Shown in pieces: positions 41,846-51,717 of a stretch of 64,000 nt of DNA. The notes under the pieces are model-generated. The model saw only the letters and a program-made list of their open reading frames with translations, was not told the DNA's origin and did no database searches. The translations under genes and the position numbers were made by a program. Position 1 is the first letter of the stretch. Each line of letters opens with the position of its first letter. This stretch comes from Ruminococcus turbiniformis. GTDB lineage: Bacteria; Bacillota; Clostridia; Lachnospirales; Lachnospiraceae. Where the stretch lies: the NCBI RefSeq assembly GCF_020687545.1, contig NZ_JAJEQX010000004.1:1-64000 (forward strand), read 5' to 3'.

Positions 41846-44260
41846 TTATTTGCCTTCGCCGAAAAGCTTCTGTGCGTAGCGGACCGACTGCATGGCGTCC
41901 TTCCCGTAGAAGTCGGCTCCGATCATATCCGCGTACTCCTGGTTCAGGACAGCCCCTCCGACCATCACGCGGCAGTCCGGCGCCGTTTTCCTTAAGAGCT
42001 TTATCGTCTCCTCCATGCTGACAACCGTTGTCGTCATGAGCGCGCTCAGTCCCACGAGGCGGATTCCCTTTTCGGCTACTGTGTCAGCGATCTTTTCCGG
42101 AGGAACATCCTTTCCGAGATCAATCACGTCGAAGCTGTAGTTCTCCAGAAGGACCTTGACAATATTTTTTCCGATGTCGTGAATGTCGCCCTTTACCGTG
42201 GCAAGCACGATGGTTCCCTTCTTCTCGCTGACTTCCCCGCTTCTGTCCATCCGCTCCTTCAGCACGGCGAAAGCGCTCTTTGCCGCCTCCGCGCTCATGA
42301 GAAGCTGTGGAAGAAATACTGTTCCCTTCTCAAAACCGTCGCCCACCTCATTGAGCGCCGGGATCAGCTCCGAAGAGATGATATCCAGCGGATCTTTCTC
42401 TGTCACAAGCGCCGCGGTGATGGACGATGCATCTTCTTTCAGCCCTTTCTCTATGGCCTCTTTGAGCGTAAGGGTGGAGCCTGTCCGGTTCCGGGATGCA
42501 GATATGCTCCCCGCGCCGCCTGCCTGATCCGAAGCAGCCGAAAATCTTCCGATATACCTGCCGCAGTTCGGGTCCAGGTTCATAAGCGCGTGGAAGGCGT
42601 ACCACGCCCGCATCATATCTTCGGAAGACGGATTGATAATGCCGGCGCTTAAGCCGTTCATCATTGCCATCGTGTAGAAAGCCGCGTTCACAACCGGACG
42701 CGCCGGAAGTCCGAACGAGATATTCGACACTCCGAGCACTGTGTGGACTCCCAGCTCATCTCTGAGGCGTCTCAGTGTCTCCAGCGTCACCTTTGCCCCT
42801 TCGGGTTCCGAACTGATCGTCATCGCCAGAGCGTCTATGACGATATCTTTCTTCGCGATCCCGTATTTTGCCGCCTCGTCTATGATCCTGCGGGCGATCC
42901 GCACCCGGCCTTCCGCGTCCGACGGAATACCGCTCTCATCCAGCGTAAGCCCGATGACAACTCCGCCGTACTTCCGAATCAGAGGGAACACCGTGTCCAT
43001 GGACTCCTGTTTTCCGCTTACCGAGTTTACCATGGCTTTTCCGTTGTAGATGCGAAGCGCCGCCTCCATCGCCTCCGCGTCTACCGTATCGATCTGAAGA
43101 GGCAGGTTCACCACGCTCTGAAGCGCCTCCACAGTCTCCCGCATCATGGCCGTCTCATCGATATCCGGGAGCCCTACATTGACATCCAGAATGTGCGCTC
43201 CGTTATCCTGCTGGGTGATTCCCTCCCGGAGAATATAGTCAAGGTCGTGTTCTTTGAGCGCCTGTTTGAACCGCTTCTTTCCTGTGGGGTTGATGCGCTC
43301 GCCGATGATCTTCGATCCTTCCCCTAAAAAGACACTCTGTCCATAGGAGGACACGACCGTGTATGACTTCTCCTCCGGAATCTTTGCCTCCATTCCCCGG
43401 GTGAGTTCCGTCATGGCGCGGATATGATCCGGCGTTGTGCCGCAGCACCCTCCGATCAGGCAGGCGCCCATCCCGGCAATCTCCTTCATGCACTGCGCAA
43501 ATTCTTCCGGGGAAACATCATAATACGTCTGTCCGTCCCGCTGCTTCGGAAGTCCGGCGTTGGGCTTTACGATGACGGGCAGGGAGGAGTATTTCAGATA
43601 CTGTTTAAGAACAGGCAGCATCTGCTCCGGTCCCATCCCGCAGTTGATTCCAAGTGCATCCACCTTAAGACCTTCCAAAAGCGCTATGACAGCGGGCACA
43701 TCCGCCCCGGTCAGAAGCTTTCCTCTCTCGTCAAAAATCGCTGTAGCGAACACGGGAAGGGAAGTGTTCTCCTTCGCAGCCAGAACTGCCGCTTTCAGTT
43801 CATACGTGTCGCTCATCGTCTCGATATGAATCAGATCCGCCCCGGCGCGTTCTCCCAGAACCATGACTTCCTTAAATGCGTTATATGCAGTCTCAAACGC
43901 CAGATCACCCATGGGCTTTAACAGCTTTCCCGTCGGTCCGATATCGAGCGCAGTATACACTTCTCTGCCGCCCGCCGCTTCTTCGGCCGCCCTCTTCACA
44001 TGCCCGACGGCGGACGATACAATCTCTTCAAGGGAGCATTCATCGTCGTGAAACTTCAGCGCATTGGCACCGAACGTATTCGTCAGGACAATGTCGCTGC
44101 CCGCCTCAATATATTTTCGGTGTATTTCCGTGACCACGTCCGGATGCCGGATATTCCACGTCTCCGGAAGTTCCCCGGGGGCAAGTCCCCTCTCCTGGAG
44201 AAGGGTTCCCATTCCCCCGTCAAAATACAGCAGTTCTTTTCCAAGTCGATCTCTGATCAT
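41846..44260 (-). CDS. metH: Cobalamin-dependent methionine synthase (without reactivation domain)
   Basis: The product has 804 residues. The homocysteine domain (1-~290) shows LTNTFGANA, GINCGMGPEQ and the zinc pair in IGGCCGTTPDH. The pterin domain has IGERINPTGKKRF. The C-terminal half is the B12-binding helical cap plus the Rossmann domain with the His-on motif KGDIHDIGKNIVK. The AdoMet-binding reactivation domain is missing and is encoded separately at 44387-45028. It transfers a methyl group from methyl-tetrahydrofolate to homocysteine. AAAGGA precedes the ATG. No cobalamin riboswitch was recognised upstream. Confidence 0.92.
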   Translation of the reverse strand: MIRDRLGKELLYFDGGMGTLLQERGLAPGELPETWNIRHPDVVTEIHRKYIEAGSDIVLTNTFGANALKFHDDECSLEEIVSSAVGHVKRAAEEAAGGREVYTALDIGPTGKLLKPMGDLAFETAYNAFKEVMVLGERAGADLIHIETMSDTYELKAAVLAAKENTSLPVFATAIFDERGKLLTGADVPAVIALLEGLKVDALGINCGMGPEQMLPVLKQYLKYSSLPVIVKPNAGLPKQRDGQTYYDVSPEEFAQCMKEIAGMGACLIGGCCGTTPDHIRAMTELTRGMEAKIPEEKSYTVVSSYGQSVFLGEGSKIIGERINPTGKKRFKQALKEHDLDYILREGITQQDNGAHILDVNVGLPDIDETAMMRETVEALQSVVNLPLQIDTVDAEAMEAALRIYNGKAMVNSVSGKQESMDTVFPLIRKYGGVVIGLTLDESGIPSDAEGRVRIARRIIDEAAKYGIAKKDIVIDALAMTISSEPEGAKVTLETLRRLRDELGVHTVLGVSNISFGLPARPVVNAAFYTMAMMNGLSAGIINPSSEDMMRAWYAFHALMNLDPNCGRYIGRFSAASDQAGGAGSISASRNRTGSTLTLKEAIEKGLKEDASSITAALVTEKDPLDIISSELIPALNEVGDGFEKGTVFLPQLLMSAEAAKSAFAVLKERMDRSGEVSEKKGTIVLATVKGDIHDIGKNIVKVLLENYSFDVIDLGKDVPPEKIADTVAEKGIRLVGLSALMTTTVVSMEETIKLLRKTAPDCRVMVGGAVLNQEYADMIGADFYGKDAMQSVRYAQKLFGEGK

Positions 44261-44331
44261 AGATAAGTTCCTTTCCCAAGTTCTCTTTCGTCTGTCCGTT
44301 TCGCGTTCTCAGTACCCGGAGTCCACAGCGC

Positions 44332-44383
44332 GCCTCATCTTTTCAGCACCGGCGTCCGCATCATGCCTCATCTTTTCGGCACC
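44332..44383. repeat. Short tandem repeat between the methionine synthase genes
   Basis: GCCTCATCTTTTCAGCACC (44332-44350) recurs one base different at 44365-44383, with a 33-base period. It lies in the 126-base gap between the two methionine synthase genes. The function is unknown; it may be simple duplication. Confidence 0.5.
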
Positions 44384-44386
44384 CCA

Positions 44387-45028
44387 TCACCGCCGGTACT
44401 CACAGTCCCTCTTTTCACATACTTCGCACCCCTGCACGGGACACCGCTCTTTCACGGGGCTTGCTCCGATCACGGCAGTGACGGATTTTGTCGGCGTCAT
44501 CATATAGTTTTCCGTCATCGTCAGGCCAATCGTCTTCGCGCAGTCCAGCATCCGCATCAGCGGCTCCTGAAAACGGATGTCAAAGTCTCCGTACCCGGGA
44601 CTGAATCTGGGCCTAAGCCAGAGGCCCTCGCGCTCAATATCCCTGCCGATCTCCTCCTGCTTTTCATCGCAGAACTCCTCAAGCATGGCAGCGGCGCACG
44701 CCTGAAGGACCACGGCCTGCGCCATATCTGTAACGGACGTCCTTGCGATGAGCCTGTCCACCCCGGCCCCGAGTGTGGCGCCGAAGAGTACCACTTTACT
44801 GCAGCCTTTCAGGTTTCTCCCGAGGCTTTCGCTTTTGATGTTCATATTTCCGATAATCACCGTGCCGTCCTGCTTCTGTTCCATATCAAAAATGCGGCAG
44901 ATGGCTTTCGGCCCTGCCGCTGACTGAAGCGCATCAAAAGCATCCTCAATCATCTGCAGCGTCCTGTCATCTGCCGTATTTCCCCTGTATCCAAGATAAC
45001 GGACGGCTTCCCGTACCCGTCTTTCCAT
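44387..45028 (-). CDS. Stand-alone methionine synthase reactivation protein
   Basis: The product has 213 residues and covers the reactivation (AdoMet-binding) domain of MetH: LWLRPRFSPGYGDFDIRFQE with the RxRxxPGYG signature, then YMMTPTKSVTAVIG and cysteine-rich CPVQGCEVCEKRDCEY. It rescues cob(II)alamin on methionine synthase. It lies just upstream of the short metH, so the two rebuild the full enzyme. Whether the C-terminal cysteines bind metal is not known. Confidence 0.85.
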   Translation of the reverse strand: MERRVREAVRYLGYRGNTADDRTLQMIEDAFDALQSAAGPKAICRIFDMEQKQDGTVIIGNMNIKSESLGRNLKGCSKVVLFGATLGAGVDRLIARTSVTDMAQAVVLQACAAAMLEEFCDEKQEEIGRDIEREGLWLRPRFSPGYGDFDIRFQEPLMRMLDCAKTIGLTMTENYMMTPTKSVTAVIGASPVKERCPVQGCEVCEKRDCEYRR

Positions 45029-45072
45029 AAATGTCTTTCTTAATTCCTTACTTAATTTCTTCTCTTTCCCGC

Positions 45073-46521
45073 CTACTCGCCGATCAGGCTTCTGTAGAGA
45101 TCCTCATACTGTCTCGCGGAATTCTTCCAGGAGAAGTCCTGGCTCATCGCGCGCTCCACGATCTTGTTCCAGTCTCTCTTTCTGTCATAGTAAATGCGCT
45201 CCGCATAGCGGATCGTACTGAGCATCTCGTGTGCATTGTAGTTGCAGAAACTGAATCCCGTTCCTGTCTTCTCATACTCATTGTAAGCCTCAACCGTGTC
45301 TTTGAGACCGCCTGTCTCGCGCACGATCGGAATCGTTCCGTATCTGAGGCTCATCAGCTGGCTTAAACCGCACGGCTCGAACAGCGACGGCATCAGGAAC
45401 GCATCGCAGGAAGCGTAGATTCTGTGGGACAGATCGTCAGAGTAATAAATATTCGCCGATACTTTTCCAGAATATTTCCATGCAAAATGGCGGAACATGT
45501 TCTCGTATTTCACATCCCCTGTTCCAAGCACAACGATCTGAACCGCATCCTGACAGAGCTCATCCATCACATAGTCCACAAGGTCGAATCCCTTCTGGTC
45601 TGTAAGACGGGATACCATGCCGATCATCATAACCTTCGGGTCACATTCCAGCCCGAGTTCTTCCTGAAGCGAAGTCTTGTTGGCCGGCTTGTTCTTCCGG
45701 AAATTACCGATATTGAACTGCTTTGCAATCCGGTAGTCTGTCTCCGGATTCCAGTCCGTATAGTCCAGTCCGTTCACGATTCCGCACAGGTCGCCGGATC
45801 TTGCGGACATCAGTCCGTCCAGCCCCTCTCCGTAGAACGGTGTCTTGATCTCTTCCGCATAGCTGCCGCTGACCGTTGTCACCTTGTCGGCATAAACGAT
45901 ACCGCCTTTTAAGAGGTTTGCGTCTTTGTATGCCTCCATCTTGTCCGGAACGAAATAGTACTCCGGAAGACCTGTAATGCCGCGGACGGTCTTTGTGTCC
46001 CACACGCCCTGGAATTTCAGATTATGTATAGTCATGACTGTCTTGATTCCCCGGTAATATTCCCCGAGATATCTGAAGTTGTCAAGATAGACGGGAATCA
46101 GTCCGGTCTGCCAGTCATGGCAGTGGATGAGGTCAGGTCTGAACCCGATCACAGGCAGGATGCTTAAAACCGCCTTGGAGAAGAATGCGAATTTCTCGAT
46201 TTCCCACTTCGGGTCCCCGTCATACGGAGCAAAACCGCTGAAATAATGCTCGTTGTCTATAAAATAAAATGTAATGTCATTCAGAACGGTCTTCAGCACG
46301 CCGACGTACTGGTTCTGTCCCGCGATATCCATGTAGAAATGTGTGACATACTCCAGTTTTTCTTTCCACTCCTGCTTCATACATGTGTAATTTGGGATGA
46401 CAACTCTGACATCATACTTTTCCCGGTCAAAATCCTTTGGAAGTGAACCTACAACATCTGCAAGCCCCCCGGTCTTGATGAAAGGTACACACTCTGACGC
46501 TGCAAACAAAATGTTCTTCAT
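45073..46521 (-). CDS. glgA: Glycogen synthase (ADP-glucose type)
   Basis: The product has 482 residues, typical for bacterial GT5 enzymes. The ADP-glucose loop KTGGLADVVGSLPK is at residues 15-28. GLDYTDWNPETD and the C-terminal MPSLFEPCGLSQLMSLRYGT glycosyltransferase motif are present. It extends alpha-1,4-glucan from ADP-glucose. The start at 46521 has GGAGG 8 bases before it, rather than the longer open frame to 46557. No other glg gene is in the window. Confidence 0.95.
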   Translation of the reverse strand: MKNILFAASECVPFIKTGGLADVVGSLPKDFDREKYDVRVVIPNYTCMKQEWKEKLEYVTHFYMDIAGQNQYVGVLKTVLNDITFYFIDNEHYFSGFAPYDGDPKWEIEKFAFFSKAVLSILPVIGFRPDLIHCHDWQTGLIPVYLDNFRYLGEYYRGIKTVMTIHNLKFQGVWDTKTVRGITGLPEYYFVPDKMEAYKDANLLKGGIVYADKVTTVSGSYAEEIKTPFYGEGLDGLMSARSGDLCGIVNGLDYTDWNPETDYRIAKQFNIGNFRKNKPANKTSLQEELGLECDPKVMMIGMVSRLTDQKGFDLVDYVMDELCQDAVQIVVLGTGDVKYENMFRHFAWKYSGKVSANIYYSDDLSHRIYASCDAFLMPSLFEPCGLSQLMSLRYGTIPIVRETGGLKDTVEAYNEYEKTGTGFSFCNYNAHEMLSTIRYAERIYYDRKRDWNKIVERAMSQDFSWKNSARQYEDLYRSLIGE

Positions 46522-46632
46522 AAAATGATCCTCCATTTTCTGCATTAATCGCCGCAAGGCATATTACTATCTGTTATTATACTCCATTCGGCAGATTATG
46601 CAAAGGATTTTATCGGTTCAGTTTCTCTGCGG

Positions 46633-47424
46633 TCAGTTTCTGTGCCTGTATTCAAGCTGTATCGTATCCGCGATCAGTGCGATGAACTCCGAGTTGGTCG
46701 GCTTCCCCTTGCCTGTGCTCACCGTATACCCGAACAGTTCATCCAGCGTATCCAGCTTGCCGCGGCTCCAGGCCACCTCGATTGCATGCCGTATCGCCCT
46801 CTCCACACGGCTTGAGGTGGTCTGGTATTTCTTCGCCACGGTTGGATAGAGAATCTTTGTGATGGCGTTTAACACATCCATATCGTTGACCGCCATGATA
46901 ATTGCGTCCCTCAGGTAATGGTATCCTTTGATGTGGGCGGGAATGCCGATCTCGTGCAGCATATTGGTTACACGGTTTTCAAGGCTTTCTCCTTTTGCGG
47001 AATAATCATTCTGTATTTCGTCGCTCTTTTTATCTGAATTTTTTGACATCTTTCTTACGGATTTTATCCGGTCCAGCAGCATACTGTTGTTGAACGGTTT
47101 TAACACATAGTAATTTGCCCCTTTATTAAAGGCATCTTCCGTGATTCTTTCCTGGCCAACCGCTGTGATCACAATAAAATATGGACGTTTGTTGACAAAA
47201 TGCTCCTGATTCACCTGCTCCATCACAGTGAGTCCGTCCATTTTCGGCATGATCAGATCGAGAAGAACAACATCCGGCTGTCTGTCTTTGATGATCTGAC
47301 ACATCTCCTCGCCATTTTTAGCCTTTCCGACTAAATCCAGCTCTTTATCCGTGCTGATGATATCACCAAGTATGTCGAGAATTTTCTGATTATCATCGGC
47401 GATGGCCACACTCAAATGCTCCAT
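46633..47424 (-). CDS. spo0A: Sporulation master regulator Spo0A
   Basis: The product has 263 residues. The receiver domain (1-~125) has the acidic pocket (VAIADDNQ), phosphorylated Asp in [13 protein letters not shown] and Lys in YVLKPFN. The C-terminal DNA-binding domain shows [19 protein letters not shown] and the recognition helix [16 protein letters not shown]. It is the phosphorelay output that commits the cell to sporulation. The start at 47424 follows AAAGGAG. It has its own promoter with candidate 0A boxes and lies downstream of spoIVB, the classical gene order. Confidence 0.97.
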   Translation of the reverse strand: MEHLSVAIADDNQKILDILGDIISTDKELDLVGKAKNGEEMCQIIKDRQPDVVLLDLIMPKMDGLTVMEQVNQEHFVNKRPYFIVITAVGQERITEDAFNKGANYYVLKPFNNSMLLDRIKSVRKMSKNSDKKSDEIQNDYSAKGESLENRVTNMLHEIGIPAHIKGYHYLRDAIIMAVNDMDVLNAITKILYPTVAKKYQTTSSRVERAIRHAIEVAWSRGKLDTLDELFGYTVSTGKGKPTNSEFIALIADTIQLEYRHRN

Positions 47425-47476
47425 TCTCTGCTCTCCTTTAGATTTGAGAGTATTCCTTAAAACACCACACTCGCTA

Positions 47477-47531
47477 ATTATATCTGCGCCAATATGCAGA
47501 ATCAAGGAGATTTTGTAGCTCTAATTCGACA
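47477..47531 (-). promoter_or_regulatory. spo0A promoter with a 0A box
   Basis: On the minus strand TTGATT (47505-47500) and TATAAT (47482-47477) are spaced by 17 bases. The 0A box TGTCGAA lies 20 bases before the -35 (complement of 47525-47531). A second TGTCGAA is on the plus strand at 47599-47605 inside spoIVB. This suits autoregulation by Spo0A~P. A sigma-H promoter was not clear. Confidence 0.7.
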
Positions 47532-47532
47532 T

Positions 47533-48630
47533 TCATTTCGACTCTTCAGAATTTTCGACCTGTTTTAACATATTTTCAACAAATATCCCATACCCTTTTG
47601 TCGAATCCTGAACGAACACATGTGTGACCGCTCCGATCAGTTTCCCGTTCTGGATGATGGGGCTGCCGCTCATCCCCTGGATAATCCCGCCCGTCTTTTC
47701 AAGAAGTTCGGGATCTGTCACCTGAATCACAAGACCTTTGTTGATCTCTGTATCCGACATGTCAATATCTGTCACCTGAATTTTGTACTCTTTTATCTCA
47801 TTGTCGATAAAACAGCGGATCACGGCGTCACCGGTGACAATCTCCTCCTTTGCGGCAGTCTCGATCGGAATCTGTTCGTCAAAAAGTTCGTCGATCCGGT
47901 CGATGGTCCCGTAGATTCCCGCCTCTGTGTTCTTATCGATCGTACCGAGTACATTGTAATCGTTGTACACGATAATCCCTTCCATGCTTCCCGGAGATCC
48001 GCTCACCCCTTTCCGGATATCCTGGATGCTTGTTCGGTACACGGTTCCGCTGTCGATGGACATCAGCACATTTGTGTCCGTATCATGGATTCCGTGTCCG
48101 AGCGCCCCGAACCGGCTCTGCTCCGTGAGGAAGGTGATTGTACCGAGTCCCTGCACGTTGTCGCGCACCCATATGCCAAGCCGGTACTCGTCCGGTTCGT
48201 ACTCAACAGGGGCAATACGGATATCCATCGTCTCACCGTCTCTTTTCACCGTGAGAGTCACGCTGTCTCCGTCCAGATGACTCACCGCGTCCAGAAGGTC
48301 CGCCTTGCCGGATATCTCTGTATCGTTGACGGCCGTAATATAATCGCCTGACTGCACAAGATCGGCGGCAGGCTCATAATCCGTGCCGTCGATCCCGGTA
48401 ATCTCCTCCGTACTCAGCACCATCACGCCGTCCGTCTCCATATAGATTCCCACTGGCATGCCGCCTAAGAGGACTGTATCGTTTTCCAGAACCGAAGTGC
48501 TGGCCTCCGCCTGACCGGAGGAAATGCGCTCCGCCGGGGAAAGTTTTTCCTGAATGCAGACCGACACCGCAAAAATGAGAACCGCACACAGGAAAAAACG
48601 TCCGGCTTTCTGTTTCCGTCTTTCTGCCAT
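47533..48630 (-). CDS. spoIVB: SpoIVB serine peptidase
   Basis: The product has 365 residues. One N-terminal membrane anchor (about 10-28) is followed by a PDZ domain (LVQSGDYITAVNDTEISGKA) and the S55 peptidase: catalytic His in FGALGHGIHD, nucleophile Ser in IQGMSGSPIIQNGKL, and Asp in the TD/DxD segments between. SpoIVB is secreted from the forespore and triggers sigma-K activation. The start at 48630 has AAAGGA 9 bases before it. Relatives lie just before spo0A, as here. Confidence 0.95.
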   Translation of the reverse strand: MAERRKQKAGRFFLCAVLIFAVSVCIQEKLSPAERISSGQAEASTSVLENDTVLLGGMPVGIYMETDGVMVLSTEEITGIDGTDYEPAADLVQSGDYITAVNDTEISGKADLLDAVSHLDGDSVTLTVKRDGETMDIRIAPVEYEPDEYRLGIWVRDNVQGLGTITFLTEQSRFGALGHGIHDTDTNVLMSIDSGTVYRTSIQDIRKGVSGSPGSMEGIIVYNDYNVLGTIDKNTEAGIYGTIDRIDELFDEQIPIETAAKEEIVTGDAVIRCFIDNEIKEYKIQVTDIDMSDTEINKGLVIQVTDPELLEKTGGIIQGMSGSPIIQNGKLIGAVTHVFVQDSTKGYGIFVENMLKQVENSEESK

Positions 48631-48721
48631 GCTCACACATCCTTTCCACGCTGCGCCGCAGCCGTTTCTAGTATGTGTGGGTTTTCATTATTTCACTCTG
48701 GTATTATCTTTCACTTCGGCA

Positions 48722-50398
48722 TTATCTTTCACTCTTTGCCAATTGTTTCATCTCTCTGGCGCTCTCCGTGATATGCTCTGTCACTTTTGAGCCGCCGAGA
48801 ATCCTGGAGAGTTCTTTCACAGACGCTTCCTCGTCAAGGAGCTCAATCTGAGTCGTGACAGAATCGTTCTCCGCCTCTTTATGTATGAGAAAATGTTCGT
48901 CCGCCGCAGCCGCAATCTGCGGAAGGTGGGTGATGCAGATCACCTGGCGGCTCTTTCCGATCAGCCGCAGTTTCCGGGCCACTCTGTCCGCGGTAATTCC
49001 GGAAATCCCGGCGTCGATCTCGTCAAAGATCAGCGTCGGCGTATCTTCCTCATCCGCGAGCACCGTCTTGATCGCCAGCATGATACGGGAAAGCTCACCG
49101 CCCGAGGCAATATTTCCCAGAGACTTTAACGGTTCTCCCGGATTCACAGCGAGATAAAACTCCGCCTCATCCCGCCCGTTGGCGCTGTAATGTCCCGAAT
49201 CTGTCATTCTCATTTCCAGTCTGTTGTCAAGAAAGTTAAGCTCTGCCATCTGCTTTCTGATCTCTTCTGCGAACGCATCCGCGCTTTTTGTCCTGATATT
49301 GTGAAGCGTTTCAGAGACTGCTGAGACTTCGGAAAGCGCTTTTTCCTTTTTTTCGGCAAGGTCTCTCATAAACGCATCGTAATCATTCAGCTCTTCTATT
49401 CTCTTCCTTTTTTCATCTGCATATGCAAGGATATCACTGAGCGTTTTTCCATATTTTGCCTTGAGATGATTCAGCAGGTTGAGCCGCTCTTCCGTCTCCC
49501 GGAAGTCTTCCTCGGAAAAGTCAAACTCTTTCGCATATTCCGACAGCTCTCTGTTAAAATCGTTTAACAGGCTGTCCGCGTCCAGAAGCTGGCTGTAAAG
49601 ACCGGATGCGGTTTCATCAAACTCTGACACTTCCTGGAAAGCCCGGATTGCACGGCTTAAGCAGTCACTTGCATTCCCGGACGTATCCTCGCAGGTATAG
49701 CGGTACGTCTCCCCCACTGCCTCTTTAATCTTCCGGCTCTGGGTCATCTTCCGATAGAGCTCTTCCAGCTCCTCATCTTCCCCGCAGACAATCCGCGCCT
49801 CCTCAATCTCCTGCAGTTCAAACTCTGCCAGGGAAAGCTCTCTTCTGCGGCCCTCCTCATCAAGCGACGCCTCAGACTCCCTGCGGCAGATCTCCTGGTA
49901 CACGCGGAATGCATCCGCCATCTTCGCCCTGACAGGAGAGATCTCCTCCCTCGCGTAAAGGTCAAGCAGCGTCAGATGGTTCTTCCGGCTTAAAAGCGTC
50001 TGGCTGTCGTGCTGCCCGTGGATGTCGATTAAAAGGCCGGCAGCCTCCTTCAGAAGAGACATGTTCACAGTCTCCCCGTTGATCCGGCTCACACTTCTGC
50101 CGTCCATCAGTCTTCTGCTCAGAGTAACCGTTCCCTCCTCGGGGAAAAGATCCAGCTCAGAAAGCCTCCTTTGTGTCTTTTCGTCATCAATGGAAAAGGT
50201 AAGCTCCACAAGGCCGCTTACCGTTCTGTCTCTTAACATATCCGCGCTGTATTTCCCGCCGAGGGCAAGAGCCACAGAGCCTAAAAGTATTGATTTTCCC
50301 GCTCCGGTTTCCCCGGTAAGTATATTGAGTCCCGGGCCGAAGTCCACCTCTGTCTCGTCGATAAGAGCGAGGTTTTTTACATGAAGATTCTGAAGCAT
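48722..50398 (-). CDS. recN: DNA repair protein RecN
   Basis: The product has 558 residues. The N-terminal Walker A (NILTGETGAGKS), the long coiled-coil middle (about 150-380, charged Glu/Lys-rich), and the C-terminal signature (ASGGELSRIMLAI), Walker B (LIFDEIDAGI) and H-loop are those of an SMC-like ATPase. RecN assists double-strand-break repair. It follows argR with only two bases between stop and ATG. The longer open frame upstream overlaps argR and is not used. Confidence 0.95.
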   Translation of the reverse strand: MLQNLHVKNLALIDETEVDFGPGLNILTGETGAGKSILLGSVALALGGKYSADMLRDRTVSGLVELTFSIDDEKTQRRLSELDLFPEEGTVTLSRRLMDGRSVSRINGETVNMSLLKEAAGLLIDIHGQHDSQTLLSRKNHLTLLDLYAREEISPVRAKMADAFRVYQEICRRESEASLDEEGRRRELSLAEFELQEIEEARIVCGEDEELEELYRKMTQSRKIKEAVGETYRYTCEDTSGNASDCLSRAIRAFQEVSEFDETASGLYSQLLDADSLLNDFNRELSEYAKEFDFSEEDFRETEERLNLLNHLKAKYGKTLSDILAYADEKRKRIEELNDYDAFMRDLAEKKEKALSEVSAVSETLHNIRTKSADAFAEEIRKQMAELNFLDNRLEMRMTDSGHYSANGRDEAEFYLAVNPGEPLKSLGNIASGGELSRIMLAIKTVLADEEDTPTLIFDEIDAGISGITADRVARKLRLIGKSRQVICITHLPQIAAAADEHFLIHKEAENDSVTTQIELLDEEASVKELSRILGGSKVTEHITESAREMKQLAKSER

Positions 50399-50400
50399 TT

Positions 50401-50865
50401 TTACACCTGTACCCCTTTTGAAACAATCCGGCGGATTTTCTCCATCACGGCTTCCGTGTCCTTTACCGTCCGGATGGCACACATAATCGTGTCATCCCCT
50501 GCAATGCACCCGACGACTTCGTTCCATTTCATGGCGTCCACCGCGGCCGCTACCGCCATAGCCATTCCGGATACAGTCTTGATCACAAGAATATTCTGTG
50601 CCATGTCCATAGAGACAAAACCGTCCCGCAGCACGCGGATGTATTTTTCGTTCATCTCCGGCTCTTCATGCCGGTGAACGACATACTTCTGCCTGCCTCC
50701 GCTTACGGACACTTTCGTAAGCTTCAAATCCCGGATATCTCTTGACACGGTAGCCTGTGTCACCTTGAACCCTGCACGGTTGAGATATTCCGCCAGTTCC
50801 TCCTGAGTTTCAATGTCATACTGACTGACAAGTTCAATAATTTTTGCGTGTCGGCTGACTTTCAT
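50401..50865 (-). CDS. argR: Arginine repressor
   Basis: The product has 154 residues. The N-terminal winged helix has TQEELAEYLNRAGFKVTQATVSRDI. The C-terminal oligomerisation/arginine-binding domain carries AGDDTIMCAIRT (the GDDT motif). ArgR controls arginine synthesis and breakdown with arginine as corepressor, and it often sits in this nadK-recN cluster. The ATG at 50865 has AGGA 8 bases before it; a TTG two codons upstream is less likely. Confidence 0.95.
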   Translation of the reverse strand: MKVSRHAKIIELVSQYDIETQEELAEYLNRAGFKVTQATVSRDIRDLKLTKVSVSGGRQKYVVHRHEEPEMNEKYIRVLRDGFVSMDMAQNILVIKTVSGMAMAVAAAVDAMKWNEVVGCIAGDDTIMCAIRTVKDTEAVMEKIRRIVSKGVQV

Positions 50866-50867
50866 TC

Positions 50868-51701
50868 TCAATTTCCTTTCATCTTCCTGCGCATTGTCTT
50901 CATAAAACTTTCCCTGCTCAGCTTGATCAGCCTTGCGCTCTGTTCTGCCCTCCGGATACAGACCCGCTCTCCGGTCACAAGAGTTGTCTGCTCCGCCCCG
51001 TCAAAACAGAGGGAAACCTGTTCCTGACGTCCGTACCTTCCCTCGCAGATCTCCACCTCGATCACATCGTCCGCGGAGAGCACGACACTGCTCGTATTCA
51101 GCGCATGGGAACAGATCGGCGTAATCACGATCATCTCCGCTGTGGGCTCGATAATCGGACCTCCTGCCGAGAGATTATATCCCGTGCTGCCCGTAGGCGT
51201 CGAAAGGATCACACCGTCCGCGTGATACGTATTCAGGAGCGTACCGTTTACATAGATATTAAAACTTACGATACGCACCTTTCCCTCTCTGGCCAGAACG
51301 ATATCGTTCATGGCGAGGTCTTTCCTCGTATTCCGGAAGACTCCTTCGAGCATCATCCTCTCCTCAATATCGGGCATCCCCTCAAAGAGACGGTCCAGTG
51401 CGTCTTTATAATCTTTCAGCTCCACATCAGCCAGGTAGCCGAGTGTCCCAAGATTTATCCCAAGGAGCGGCAGCGTCCGGGCTCCCAGATCCCGCACTGC
51501 CCGGATCAGGGTTCCGTCTCCGCCGAGGACAAGCCCGCACTGGGCGTCATCCGGAACCGTGCCCGGAATGATATGTCCTTCCCCGTCCTTCTCTGAGACA
51601 CAGCACTTTTTCCCGTGTTCCTCGATATACCTGCGGATTTCGTTTGTGATGGCGTAGTCTTTGTCTTTCAGTTTGTTTGTTATGATGTAAAAGCAGTCCA
51701 T
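50868..51701 (-). CDS. nadK: NAD kinase
   Basis: The product has 277 residues. The diacylglycerol-kinase-like signature LGGDGTLIRAVRD, the NAD-binding NDIVLAREG and the conserved STPTGSTGYNLSAGGP are present. It makes NADP from NAD. A GAGG site stands before the ATG at 51701, and a longer open frame to 51728 is disfavoured. Only two bases separate its stop from the argR start. Confidence 0.95.
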   Translation of the reverse strand: MDCFYIITNKLKDKDYAITNEIRRYIEEHGKKCCVSEKDGEGHIIPGTVPDDAQCGLVLGGDGTLIRAVRDLGARTLPLLGINLGTLGYLADVELKDYKDALDRLFEGMPDIEERMMLEGVFRNTRKDLAMNDIVLAREGKVRIVSFNIYVNGTLLNTYHADGVILSTPTGSTGYNLSAGGPIIEPTAEMIVITPICSHALNTSSVVLSADDVIEVEICEGRYGRQEQVSLCFDGAEQTTLVTGERVCIRRAEQSARLIKLSRESFMKTMRRKMKGN

Positions 51702-51717
51702 ATCACACCTCACGCTG

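Noticed and set aside
44261-44386. Possible cobalamin riboswitch ahead of metH
   Set aside because: The conserved B12-box was not found and the gap is too short for the aptamer.
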